DNA of 64,000 bases from Ctena decussata (Eukaryota; Mollusca; Bivalvia; Lucinida; Lucinidae). Positions 47,216 through 58,073 of the stretch are shown one piece after another. The notes beneath the pieces are model-generated. The model was not told the origin of the DNA. It did no database searches and worked only from the letters and a program-made list of their open reading frames with translations. The stretch covers positions 56,245,400 through 56,309,399 of the forward strand of contig OZ022507.1 of assembly GCA_963989385.1 (NCBI GenBank). Direction: 5' to 3'. Positions within the stretch are counted from its first letter, which is position 1. Each line of letters begins with the position of its first letter. Position numbers and translations under genes: made by a program.

Positions 47216-47829
47216 GTTTCTGAAGTGGTACAAAACATTTAATAAGGTGGGTTTTCTGCATCCTACCAAAGTTTTCTTTTTCTAACTAATGATATACTTC
47301 AGTGTATCAAGTTTATTGAACCCAATTTGATTTTGGTCGAAAGCCCAAGTTACTGAGCTATGGGTTGGGTAATTCATCATGGTTTTAGCCTGTCTTGTAA
47401 AACTACTCTCATTTGGTAGGAGAGTACAACAGACAGACAGCGTTTGATAAAATGATTAACAGAGCATCTAAAATGTATTTCCGTATGATTTTATTTGGTT
47501 TAATTTGAACATATGGTGTCAAAAAAGACTTTCTTTGACATGTAGCATTTTTTATACTTTTGTGTCTATTTTCAATATTTCTTGGCGTCATTGCCAAATA
47601 ATCTGACCAGTAATCATTCACCTCATGTCAAGGAAGCACCTTGACCAGGACAATTGGATGATGTGACCAGAATTCCACAATGACCGAGTTTTCATGGTTG
47701 ACTGTACACATAAACTTGCTTGGGAGATTGACCTAGAATTACGAAACTTTGGTAAAATCAATATCTTAACTGCTATAATATGCCTCACGACCCCGCCGCT
47801 AAAGGTGAGGGAATAATATATTGGCTTTA

Positions 47830-48246
47830 GTGCGGATCTCGAAGGCATCTGTGTCTGCGTCACATATTAAGTCCTTCTGTGACCTTGAAAATAAGGTCTA
47901 GGTCACCAAAATTTGATCCCTTCTTAAGCTTGTCCTAATGATATATCCATGCAAGTATTGTGGAATCGCGCTTATTGTTTTAAAAGACATCGTAGGTACA
48001 GGAAATTGTCACGCCTACGCCGACGCTGAAAATTTAATACTTTAAGACCTCCTGTGATCTTAAAAAATGGGATCAAATTTAACAAAACCGAATCAGCTGT
48101 TTGGCTTGTCCCAATTGTGTTTCCAAGCAAGCTTGATCAAATTGCACGGATTCAAGCTTGGTAAACTTCCACCCATCGATTCAAGAAATGGGTACAAAGC
48201 TAACTGTCACGCTGACGACGACACAGACGCCGACGGGATCCGCAAT
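47830..48246. mobile_element. PE6, short relative of PE5 with both termini
   Basis: TGCGGATCTCG (47,831) and CGGGATCCGCA (48,234-48,244) are inverse complements with one mismatch, each next to a GAC/GTC-rich tract (GTGTCTGCGTCA; GACGACGACACAGACGCCGAC). The interior is about 2.5 units of the PE5 satellite on the minus strand (TGACCTTGAAAATAAGGTC, AAGCTTGTCCTAATGATATA). It shows how the PE5 family ends, which PE5 itself no longer does on its right side. Confidence 0.65.
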
Positions 48247-48431
48247 GAAATCAATACGTCTCCCTTCATCATAATTATGTGGTGGTGGGGGCACAATTTA
48301 GCAGATAAGATATGAATTTGGTCACAGTTTTATATTACTGCGTTATAAAGTTGAATGGAAACCATCTTCCAAGCAATTCTATTCTGTTTCAATATTCGTA
48401 ACGACCAACCCCAAGTGCCGGGCTTATTAAA

Positions 48432-50422
48432 CAAGAGGACCAATGGTCCTGTAGCTCACCTGACACTTGGTCCTGGTATATATTTTAATGCTTTTATACA
48501 TCTATATAGCACCAGGGCAGGGGCAGATAACCCCCCTCCCTTGGGGATTAATGTTGAGTCCCAATACTATATACCAAGCCACAAGGTCACTGGGCCTTTG
48601 TTTCTGGACAAAGATTTCTGAAGGGTTTTTATCATAAATGGGTGTGGCGGCCACCATGTTCATACGACCATGACCATCTGAACAAACTTTGATTCCTTTG
48701 ACCCAGTATTAAAGCTCCATAATATATGAAACACAGTAATCATTTGTATAAACTATGATGGGCCTGAGTGCCCAATGCTACATACCGGTACCAAGTTTCA
48801 AGGTTATAGGCCTTTCGGTTCTCGAGAAAAAGACGTTTGAAGAGTTTTTACCATATATGGGCATGGTGGCCATCTTGGTCAAGTGACCAAGACCATCTGA
48901 ACAAACTATGGTTCCTTTAAGCCGGTGAAGCTCCATATGAAATATGGCTTCAATTGACCCTAGTGGCCACTGAGAAGATGTTTGAAAATGTTGACGGGTG
49001 ACAGAATCTCAATCACCTTGTACAAAAATCAAAGAATGACCTTGACCTTTCACGACAAAAGATCTTCATCTGGTCATTTAGTCAACCATATATACCAAAT
49101 ATTGCACCTTAGACTTATATAGTTTCTGAAAAATCCACTGTTTAAGCATTTTCCCATATAAAAGCCGACATAATGTACCAAAGTTGACAGTGTCATAAAT
49201 TAGGTCAAGGTCAACGCACGATCATTTGTATAAACTATGATGGGCTTGAGTGCCCAAAGCTACATACCAAGTTTCAAGGTCATACACCTTTTGGTTCTGG
49301 AGAAGAAGATTTTGAAGGGTTTTTACCATATACGGGCATGGCGGCCATCTTGGTCAAGACCCTGAGAACAAACTTTTATTCCCTGATCACACTTAGACTC
49401 CATATGAAATTTCGCTTCAATCAGACCAGTGGTTTCAGAGGAGTAGATGTTTTGAAAATCTTGATGACGGACAGACCGACAAAATGACCTTGACCTTTCA
49501 GTGACATAATATCTTCATCTGGTCATTTAGTTGACCATATATACCATGTATTGTACCTAAGACTTAAATAGTTTCTGAGAAATCCACTGTATAAGCGTTT
49601 TCCCATATAAAAGCCTAACATACCAAAGTTGACCATGTCGTCAATTAATTCAAGGTCAACACATGGTCATCATTTGTATAAACTATGATGGGCCAGCATG
49701 CCCGATGCTACATACCAAGTTTCAAGGTCATAGGCCTTTTGGTTCTAGAGAAGAAGATTTTCGAAGGGGTTTTACCATATATGGCATAGTGGCCATCTTG
49801 GTCATGTGACCCAGACCCCGGGTATAAACTTTCGTTACTCTATCCCACTGAGACTCCATATGAAATTTGGCTTCAATCGGCCCAGTGGTTTCAGAGGAGA
49901 AGATGTCTGAAAATCTTGACGACGGATGGTCCGACGGAATGACCTTGACCTTTAGTGACATAATATCTTCATCTGGTCATTTAGTCGACCATGTATACCA
50001 AGTTTTGTACCTTAGACTTAAATAGTTTCTGAGAAATCCACCGTTTAAGCGTTTTCCCATATAAAAGCCTAACGTACCAAAGTTGACCATGTCATAAATT
50101 AGGTCAAGGTCATCATAAGATCATGATTTATATAAATTATGATGGGCCCATATGCCCAATGCTACATACCAAGTTTCAAGGTTATAGGCCTTTTGGTTCT
50201 AGAGAAGAAGATTTTTGAAGGGTTTTTTACCATATATGGGCGTGGCGGCCATCTTGGTCATGTGACCTGGACCAAATATATAAACTTTCATTCCCCCATC
50301 CTGTTAAGGCTCCATATGAAATTTGGCTTCAATCCACCCAGTGGTTTCTGAGAAGAAGATGTTTAAAATTGTGGACGACGCCGACGAAGGACGACGGACC
50401 AAGTCTATACTACAGGTGAGCT
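48432..50422 (+). mobile_element. Composite pearl/Helentron-type element PE3
   Basis: Left hairpin AGGACC-AAT-GGTCCT (48,436-48,450) and GCTCACCTGA (48,454); right CAGGTGAGC (50,413-50,421). The right hairpin seen in PE1/PE2 is deleted: sequence runs from CTATACTA straight to CAGGTGAG. The core unit anchor CCATATATGG lies at 48,851, 49,326, 49,775 and 50,230 (about 450-475 bp) and is a diverged form of the PE1 unit (CGGCCATCTTGGTCATGTGACC). A (GACGAC)-like tract is at 50,373-50,398. Nested in the 7.2-kb element. Confidence 0.75.
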
Positions 50423-50757
50423 AAATATACAGATATTGCCCTTGATTTAAAGGTTTTTTTTATGGGAAATTTTGCATTTTTGGACAGATCCGTGAGAGGG
50501 TGAATTTGTTTATTTTCAATAATCATTTATTCGCATAGAATCCTGGTTATGCTCATCTTCGCTAGCAAAGATACTAAGTCCACTTTGTCCCTTACTTACC
50601 TTTGGCCGAAGGTCCATTCCCAAGTCGGATTTTCCGCAGCGCAGCCTTTGCTTTAGACTGCAGTGAATTGCTCCCCTTGGCGCATTATCTTTAGGCCAAT
50701 TGCAAAACAGTCCCCCAACTCCGCATAATTGTTCAAAAACACTGATGACCGTATCTA
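50423..50757. other. No recognisable feature
   Basis: About 330 bp between PE3 and a SINE1 copy. No inverted repeat, tandem structure or coding signal seen. Confidence 0.4.
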
Positions 50758-50990
50758 TTGTTTTTTGTTGTTGTTTTGTTGCTTTACGCCCACGTTACAC
50801 AGCTATGGTCATGTCGGGACGGCCAGTTAAACCTTACCACACTATTCGTGGGGCAGGCTTAGAACTCTAATCGGTTAATTGCACTTACTTTCGCCAGCAA
50901 CTGACTACTGTCGTTCTTGAAACAGCGGAAGAAGAAAAGAAAGTATGCGGCCGGACCGGGTATCGAACCCGGTACCTCTGTGACTGTGTC
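50758..50990 (-). mobile_element. SINE1 copy, 5'-truncated in the tRNA-like head
   Basis: (TTG)n tail complement at 50,762-50,780, TTGCTTTACGCCCACG, then body CAGCTATGGTCATGTCGGGA. A perfectly pairing T-arm with B box (complement of GGTATCGAACCC, 50,960-50,971) is kept, but the A-box half is missing. Typical of incomplete reverse transcription. Confidence 0.8.
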
Positions 50991-51599
50991 TAATTGTTCA
51001 CAGCAAACACGATATTTTTCTGTAGACAAGGGAGCCTGTTATGCAGAAAATGTTGTTATGGATAATTTCATTGGATCGATGGGAGTTGCTTCCATCCAAT
51101 GAAATGGCACATTGGGAAAATTACGATTTTTGTCTGGGGAACATCGTTATGACAAACGAAACTACAACAACGATAATTAGATAGATTACCAATCCATATT
51201 CAACTTCACTTTTTATATTCCGCTTCTCATACTTGTAATGGTTGGAAAAATTTATATCTCCATGAAGTCCGATTGACGCACAGTGCCCCGGTACTGCGGC
51301 CTTGGCTTAGTTTCGCTGAGGTGTGGGGAAAACATCGCAATACAAGAATATATACACACACACAATTCTACCTCCATTGGATCTCGGACACGGTACCAGC
51401 TGAGGCGGAATATTTCCAACAGTAAACGAGGTTCCATGGCACAACGTCCTGATATGACTGAAATACTGTTGTAAAGGAACTAGCCTGGCTCAAGTCGAAT
51501 CTGTATGTTGTTACCCTGGTGGTCAAGAACTGCGACTGCTTGGGGACAGTATATATATGTACCCTAATGAATATCCGCTGATAACACCCTACAGGGCAG

Positions 51600-51824
51600 T
51601 TGCTATTACAAATGTTGCCAGATTTGAGCAAAGGCGACAGCGGTTGTTTAACACGTAAAGTTCTGCGCTCAAGACGGGTGTATGTGGAGCATATTGTAAA
51701 TGACATTAAAACATTTCGGTGCATAGCAAGCATTTACAGACACTGTCGGCATTTACTGCCATCTGTAGTTGAGTTGCGTGCGGGATTAGCACGGCGGAAA
51801 ACTGATTTTCTAAATACTTTGTAA
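51600..51824 (+). pseudogene. DDE transposase, C-terminal fragment
   Basis: An open frame of 74 codons ending in a stop at 51,822 contains LTRKVLRSRRVYVEHIVNDI, then KTFRCIASIYRHCRHLL and PSVVELRAGLARR. The VEH-x-I-x-(D/R)-(I/L)-K block followed by R-H-x-H-H/LL is the usual ending of DDE_Tnp_4-type transposases, where the Glu of VEH is the third catalytic residue. Upstream, stops and SINE2-like debris interrupt the gene, and the two catalytic Asp are not found. It ends 420 bp before the right terminal repeat of the 7.2-kb element, the expected place for its transposase. Confidence 0.65.
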
Positions 51825-52299
51825 TGTTAGACGTTAATAGACAAATGAATGACTTGCCAGTTTACGCCCCTTTTAACAGTAAAGCTGGGACCGTTAGTTC
51901 ACCAGCATCAGGTAGGCGTTTAACCTACTCAAGCTATTACGGCTACGTGAGATGTAAAACATATATAATATGTCAGTGGCCTATTATATTGTGTTGTACA
52001 GAATACACTCATACAGTATACATTTCCATGCTTTTATGTATATTCCTTTGCCTATTTCTGTACAAATGTTATTCATCTACAAATGTTCTTGTTGGATTCG
52101 GCGAATTTGTAAAAAAGTAAATAAAATTGAAAATTTGGTAAACCTAGTAATGACTCCCCAATAAACAGCTTCTAACGTCTGCTATCGTTCGCCTATCGTC
52201 GCTAACGTTCGTTAGTTATTGTACCGTAGCTTATGTCGGAAATCCCTAATACAACTAGATTCCATTCCCTACCTCAAAACTAAATAGGGAGAAGTGTAC

Positions 52300-52540
52300 A
52301 CAAAAACGTATAGCAGTACACGACAACAGTTCTCGAAAGACACGCACGGTAAAGCAAGAGCACAGTTCTTTCCTGGATAGGTGGTCATTCAGCTACCTCA
52401 GCTGCAACCACCACTCACACAACATTAACATGGACACCCAGAACAAGTGACAGTAACGTCTTAATACAAAACAAAACAAAAAGATTTTTTTAAGTGGGCA
52501 GCTATATAAGTGACCATATTGCTCGATAACCACATAATGT
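52300..52540 (+). repeat. Dispersed repeat R6, copy 2
   Basis: GTTCTCGAAAGACACGCAC, GGGCAGCTATATAAGTG and CCATATTGCTCGATAACC match 15,420-15,600 in the same order with different spacing, the difference lying in an ACA-rich middle part. Located just outside the 7.2-kb element. Confidence 0.5.
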
Positions 52541-52640
52541 TACCTCTACGCTGCATTATGTGTTAATAGCTCATTCTAATTGCCTTGACTTTCCACTAAA
52601 CACTTCGTGTTGCATCCCATGTTAATGCCTAGACATGTTG

Positions 52641-52885
52641 ACACGGCGCCATGGTCAAGTTGTTAGAGATGCTCCGTTATGGTTCAGATGGTCACGGGTT
52701 CGAATCCGGGTTTGGCCAGTCGGCGACTGGAAAACTGTCAACCCAGCAGTAAATGTGTTCTTTTTTCGAACCAGGGAAGGCTAAAGCTATGGAAGGAGAC
52801 AGATGGGCCTCGACTATATTATGCTGTGCTCAAGAAAATGTGAGCTTCTAACCCCCATTGCCCCTTCGGCTACTAGGCTACGCGA
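52641..52885 (+). mobile_element. SINE3, best tRNA-like head
   Basis: GGCGCCATGGTCAAGTTGTT (A-box region TGGTCAAGTTGTTAGAG) and GGGTTCGAATCC (B box, 52,696-52,707) are near canonical and about 45 bases apart, as in tRNA genes. The body CGGCGACTGGAAAACTGTCA and the 3' part TTCTAACCCCCATTGCCCC are shared with 42.26, 55.85, 60.21 and (inverted) 62.04 kb. A third SINE family distinct from SINE1 and SINE2. Confidence 0.75.
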
Positions 52886-53572
52886 TTTTTTACTTTTTCT
52901 TTTTATTTTTAAGAGGTCCTGCATTATGTAAGAAGGAAGTTTCAGATTTTTTAACCCCAGAATCTTTGCTTTCGAGGAGCGACTTTATAGTGTTAAAAAA
53001 TGGAATTCAATGAAGGCACAACAGTTTCAAGTTGATTTCCAAGATAGTCATGGTACGTATAGACAAGAAAAATAAATTATAATTTTCTCGAGCAGCCATA
53101 CTCATAACATCCATATTTTCCTCAGATATGTAAATTAGAACTGTCTTCACTGTAAATGCTTTTTGTCACGATAGCACTACACCTGCTAGTGGTATGTAGA
53201 AAAAAACCTTTCTCTGTCTGGTCATGCAAATAGAAGTCTATAGAAGCCATTTGTAGTATTTCAGTGCCAATAAATGAATGTGAGTAATAACTTTCTGCAC
53301 AATGTTATTAGCAATTATCACAATAATTGTGATGTAATTTTGCTTGCAACAAGTAATAACAGCTTTCTACAGAATTATTTGTTTTTCCTTAACACCCGGT
53401 GACAAGATTTTATGATTTCATCCTGTAGACAGACTACCATATAACAGATTATAAGTATCTTTCATGGGTATTTGGTGTGGATAGAAAATCCGTCACGGGG
53501 GACACTTTTTGGCATCATGAGGCTTGCCGAGTGACAAAGAGGTAACAATTTAAAGACGTCAAGCAGTTTCTC
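52641..53572 (+). repeat. Segmental repeat set II, copy P (partial)
   Basis: Starts with a SINE3, then AAAATGGAATTCAATG (compare 56,020 and 60,380), AGACAAGAAAAATAAATT, GTCACGATAGCACTACACC and AGACGTCAAGCAGTTTCTC. It holds only the right-hand part of the unit and passes directly into copy B. Empty for the palindromic MITE at 53,071-53,085. Confidence 0.75.
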
Positions 53573-53583
53573 AAGTCAACATT

Positions 53584-53796
53584 TACTTTCGTTCCCCTTC
53601 CGCTGATTCAAAAACGACAGTTGTCAGTTAGGGGCGAAAGTATGCGCACTTAGTAAGTACTGGTCAACCGCTTAGGATATCTAAGCCTGCCAGGGAACAA
53701 TGTGGTTAAGTTAATTGACCGACTCGACACAACCATAGTTTGTTTACCGTAGACGTAAAGTAAAAACACAACAACAACAACAACGATTCTTAAGTC
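53584..53796 (+). mobile_element. SINE1 body in set II copy B, headless
   Basis: CTTTCGTTCCCCTTCCGCTG, CAACCGCTTAGGATATC, TGTTTACCGTAGACGTAAAG and a (CAA)n tail. Same head truncation as in copies A and C. Confidence 0.8.
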
Positions 53797-54051
53797 AAAC
53801 TGGACTTTCAGTTGTAAACCAAATCAATCAGCAGAGTATTTTGTTGATTTTATCTATAGAACTAACTAGTTTCCACCTGCATATACATACCTATTGTAAC
53901 CGACATACAGTTCAGCAGACATCAAACCTAAGGATGAATTTATGACTTTTTGCATGTTTAAACCCTAGAGAAGCAAATTCATTCCTTTTAAGGGTTGCGC
54001 CATATTGAGAAATGAGGCAAAATAAATAGTAGGATCGCAAACGAATTTGTC

Positions 54052-54543
54052 ATACCATGCCACTAGATACCTCTTTCACTCACTGTTATTTTTTCCTGAT
54101 CTATTTTTTTTCCACTGTATGTCATCGAGAACAGTTGTAGGTTTCAGAAAAATCTGTTAAACTTATGATTTTATATAAATTTTTATGACTGTATATCTAG
54201 CCCAAGGACAGGGGCAAAAAGTCCAAATGGAGTCAGTTTCTAGTAACACGGGAAACTTAATGCTGTGAGTTTCAGACATGTTGCTTCGAACTATGATTTT
54301 ATATAGATTTTATCATGATTTTATGTATGCAGGGGCACATAGCCCCTAATGGGGTAAATTTTGAGCGTCATGTGAGGCTTTTATTATGCTAGTAATTTGC
54401 TGTAACTTTCAGAAGAACTGCTTTACACTAAGAATTTATATAAATATTTTCATGATTTTATACATGTATATAGCCCGGACGGACAGACATACGGACGGCC
54501 AGCATAAAAACAATACTCCGCCACTTATGTGTGGCGGGGTATA
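54052..54543 (+). mobile_element. PE7 in set II copy B
   Basis: Left end ATACCATGCCAC (decayed), right end CCGCCACTTATGTGTGGCGG then GGTAT, a hairpin whose outer arm repeats the left terminus. The core has three units of ~140 bp (a TTTATATA(A/G)ATTTT block then TAGCCC near 54,198, 54,340 and 54,472). GGACGGACAGACATACGGAC lies just before the hairpin. The same plan as PE1-PE4 on a smaller scale. Confidence 0.65.
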
Positions 54544-55850
54544 AAAATGCAGAATTGCTTTCCATTCAACTCAAACCGCAGCAACTCAGTAATCTTTTAA
54601 AAGCATGTTATAAAGTATTTTATTCAAAAATTACATGATTTAATATTAAACCATGCTGCAATGGCTTATTCACTAAAGCCTTGTAGTTACCTCACATGAA
54701 ATCACTTAAGAGTATTATATTTAAAACTGCATTAAGGTGTTTTTATTATCTCAATGCGTTAAAAGGACACTTTGGGGCTATTTGAAACTGATTAATTGAA
54801 TGCCTTGAAAACTGCAATCAATATAGTCTTAAAAATGTTTCTAACAGAACATAATGGTCTGTTTTCTCAGCAGGATGTTTAATTTAAATGCATTACGGAG
54901 TCTAATAACTGTTAGGAGAATAAAACACCACAAGAAAAACGTTTAAAAGAATATGCTGCCACTATGATATATGCCATTATCACAGAAATGCGCTGCTATC
55001 TTTTAACTTACCGCAAAATTGGGCACCTAAATTATTTACGTAACTGTCCTAAAACTGAATAGTTTTGTTTACAATACAGCAATGCGTCCAAAACTGCACA
55101 TGGAATGGCAAACAATTTCTTCCCTTTTTGAATTAACAGCCCATAAGGCACTGAAAGGATGTAATTGTCATTGATAATGATAGCTTATGCTAGAGTCTGG
55201 GAGCAAATGCTTAAACAAAGTTTTGATTGCAAAAGGGTAACAAATGAATACATTTAGTCTATGTCCGTTGCATCCCATTCTATTTTCTGTTATCTACATG
55301 TTCGTGTATACTTACATCAGAATAAAAAATACGAACCGAATGTTCAAAAACTACCGATAAGCGGGCAGAAACACAAACAATACATACAATAGCACCAGTA
55401 AACCGTCATGGAAGCAACGCCTTGGAATTGTCAGAGAAAGGTTGGATTAAATCGACTATACGAAACTCCAAACCTGGCATTTCTCAAACAATTTTGTTTT
55501 TTAAAATACCTTTTGTCTTTACTGTTAGTTGCTATGACAACTGAATCAAAATCCAATTAGCAAGAACTTCACTACTGTTGAATTTGCACTCGTATGTTTG
55601 TCGTCTATTTGTAATATGGCTTTGTCTTAAACAAGATCTTTCTAACTAAGCCTTACATAAACATTTGAATACAACTAATTGCATAAAAATCTAAGTTACT
55701 GCTATACAATACTTGAGAATGGAACATGCAGATACCCATCGGACTGGGACTTGATCTGCTTAACATTTTAGATATGCATTTCAAAGAGCATATTCTTCCA
55801 TGGAAATGATAATAAATTATAGTAACAATTTTGTTATTCGTACATTTGTA

Positions 55851-56010
55851 GCTCGAGAGACGCCATGATCAAATGATGAGAGATGCTTGGCCATGGCGCA
55901 GATGGCCTCGTTTTCGAATACAGGTTCAGCCTATGGGCGACCGGAAAACTCTCTCTGTTGACACAGCAGGAAGAGGGTACCTTGATCAGATCATGGAAGG
56001 ATAAGGCAGT
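55851..56010 (+). mobile_element. SINE3 in set II copy B, 3'-truncated
   Basis: CTCGAGAGACGCCATGATCA, GCGCAGATGGCCTCG and GGGCGACCGGAAAACTCTC match the SINE3 head and body with a decayed B box (TTTTCGAATACAGG). The 3' third is missing, as in copy C. Confidence 0.6.
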
Positions 56011-56098
56011 GAAAGGAGAAAAAATTGAATTCAATTGATGCAAAACAGCTCCAAGTGGATTTCCAAGATATTTTTGGCACGTATAGACCAGAGAAGTA

Positions 56099-56338
56099 AA
56101 TGAGCCTCAACACGAGAAAACCAACAAAGTGGCTGTGCGCCCAGCGCATACTCAGATCAGCCTGGGCATCCGCCCAGTCTGATTAGAGTCTTCTCTGTCC
56201 GCATGGAGGTAGCTTAGACCCCTAGCTAACCTTTAAGCTCTTAATGAAGAGTCTGATGAGACTGGGCGGACGCCCTGGCTGATCTGAGTCTGCGCTTGGC
56301 ACACAACCACATTGTTGGTTTTCTCGTGTCAAGGGTCA
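56099..56338. mobile_element. Palindromic TA-MITE, copy 4
   Basis: AATGAGCCTCAACACGAG ... CTCGTGTCAAGGGTCA preceded by TA (56,097-56,098). Copies P and C have uninterrupted AATAAATTATAATTTTC (53,071) and AAGTAAATTATAATTTTC (60,451) at this point. Terminal bases have drifted, so the right-hand TA is not exact. Arms GACTCAGATCAGCCTGGG-like and inverse are well kept. Confidence 0.85.
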
Positions 56339-56808
56339 AATTGTATTTTTCTTGAGCAGCCGTACTCATGACATCAATATTTTCCTCAATTATCTAAATT
56401 ACAACTCAGCAAATGCATTTTGTCACGATAGCACAACACTTGCTACGTGTTATTTAAACAAGCCTTTCTCTGTCCGGTCATGCAAATAGAAGTCTATAGA
56501 AGCCGCGTTTAGTATTTCAGTGCCAATAAATGAATGTAAATAATAACTTTCTGCACAATGTTATCAGCAATTATCACAATGATTGTGATGTTATTTTGCT
56601 TGTAACAAGTAATTCCAGCTTTCTACAGAATTACTTGTTTTTTCTTACCGCCCGGAAACACGATTTAATGATTTCATCCTGTAGACAGACTGCCACATAA
56701 CAGATTATCAGTATCTTTCGTGTGTATGTGGTGTGGATAGAAAAATCCGTCACGAGGGTCACTGAGGAAACAACTTAAAGATGTCAAGCAGTTCCTCAAG
56801 TCAACATT

Positions 56809-57620
56809 TAGAGTGACAGGTTGCAGATTCGTACAGGTTGCAGATTCGTACACTTATAGTTTTTTTTACCTCTACTGCACGCATCATGTCAATTAAAAAG
56901 AAATTAATTGCCTGACTGTTTAAATCTTCTATCATGCCCGTCATTTTCAGTGCACGCTCGCGCGTGACCTGTAGATTTCAGTCGCTGCAGACGATTTTGT
57001 CTGACCGTTATGGCTGTAGCCTCTCTCATGCGGCAGTTTGGTTTCATGATCGAGGAGTAAATGTCGAAGTCAACAGTTTATTCAAATAACAGATGTTGAG
57101 AAAATTATCCTTCTTTAAGATACATGTATTTAAATTAGTGCAAAATTTCACAAATTTGTTTAAATTTCCATTTTCTGAGCCGAGTCCAGCTCGCTGACTC
57201 ATTCTATTCGGTTCCGTTACGCTTACAGACGTTGTCGGTAATCCGTAATACCAGCTGTTTTGAAGTGCTCCAAAACTTAATTTCTAACTGACAGAAGGTC
57301 TTGAAGTTTTGCACATCTTAGTAAAATAGATTGTTTTTGATCCAAATAATGTTGTTTCGTGTGCCTTATCTGTTCTTATGTAAATATAGCAGTGTACGAA
57401 TCTGCAAACTGTGTCATGAAAAAATCACCTTATTTTCCGGCAGCGGACTAACGATAGCCCCCGAGCCGGGTACCAATGCAGGATCTAATTATAGCTTTTC
57501 AAAACAAACAAGAAATGTGTATTAGGTTGACAGTGACACGCAAAACGGTAATTCTCACTTGTAAGAAAAATACAGTAAAAAGACATGTAAAACTGTACGA
57601 ATCTGCAACCACTTACTCTA
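56809..57620. mobile_element. 812-bp TIR element with doubled GGTTGCAGATTCGTACA end
   Basis: Left TAGAGTGACAGGTTGCAG and right CTGCAACCACTTACTCTA are inverse complements apart from a few bases; the copy P/B junction shows no such sequence, so this is an insertion at the B/C boundary. GGTTGCAGATTCGTACA is tandemly repeated at the left (56,819 and 56,836), and TGTACGAATCTGCA appears twice on the right (57,393 and 57,594). A 64-codon frame (57,331-57,525) has no recognised domain. Target duplication unclear (CATT / CATC). Confidence 0.7.
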
Positions 57621-57621
57621 C

Positions 57622-57815
57622 ATCAATCCCCTTCTGCTGATTCAAGAACGACAGTTGTCAGCTAGGGGCGAAAGTATGCGCACTGAGTAAGTGCTGGACA
57701 ACCGCTTAGGAGATCTAAGCCTGCCAGGGAACAGTGTGGTTAGGTTGACTGACCGACCCGACATGACCATAGTTATTTACCGTAGACGTTAAGCAAAATC
57801 ACAACAACAACAACG
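57622..57815 (+). mobile_element. SINE1 body in set II copy C, headless
   Basis: CCCCTTCTGCTGATTCAAG, ACAACCGCTTAGGAGATC and TATTTACCGTAGACG, then a (CAA)n tail. Begins right at the edge of the 812-bp insertion. Confidence 0.8.
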
Positions 57816-58073
57816 ATTCTTAAGTCAAACTGGATTTTCAGTTATAGCCCAAATCAATCAGCAGAGTATTTTGCTGATTTTACAAACTAGTTTTCACCTG
57901 CATATACATACCTATTGTAACCGACATACAGTTCAGCAAAAATCAAACCTTAGGATGAATTTATGACTTTTTGTATGTTTAAACCCTAGAGGAGCAAATT
58001 CATTCCTTTTTAGAGTTGCGCCGTATTGAAAAAATGAGGCAAAATAAATAGAAGGATCGCAAAGGAATGTGTG

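Larger units (their letters stand above)
45027..52246 (+). mobile_element. 7.2-kb terminal-inverted-repeat DNA transposon
   Basis: The left end GGCATTTCCGACATAAGCTA and the inverse complement of the right end, GGGATTTCCGACATAAGCTA, continue matching for about 70 bp (CGAACGTTAGCGACGATAG, then GTTAGAAG). TAATA borders both ends (45,022-45,026 and 52,247-52,251). The C-terminus of a DDE transposase ends 420 bp inside the right end in the same orientation. The interior is now mostly filled by PE6, PE3, R5 and a SINE1. A PIF/Harbinger-like or related DDE_Tnp_4-type superfamily is my best guess; the 5-bp flank does not match Harbinger's usual 3 bp, so this stays open. Confidence 0.65.
53573..56808 (+). 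repeat. Segmental repeat set II, copy B
   Basis: Complete unit from CAACATTTACTTTCGTTCCC to AGCAGTTCCTCAAGTCAACA. Contains a headless SINE1 (53,584-53,796), PE7 (54,052-54,543), a SINE3 (55,851-56,010) and a private palindromic MITE (56,099-56,338). It is empty for the MITE that A and C share (site 54,822). Copy C follows after one insertion, so B and C are head-to-tail tandem copies. Confidence 0.85.

Noticed and set aside
51270..51480. SINE2 copy in plus orientation, and a second fragment at 51,845-51,893
   Set aside because: Only ~35-45 bp (GTCCTGATATGACTGAAATA; ATGACTTGCCAGTTTACG) match; the head is not recognisable. Too short to list as copies.
51368..51733. 121-codon minus-strand frame near the right end of the 7.2-kb element
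   Set aside because: Runs antisense over the plus-strand DDE fragment and over SINE2-like debris; no domain seen.
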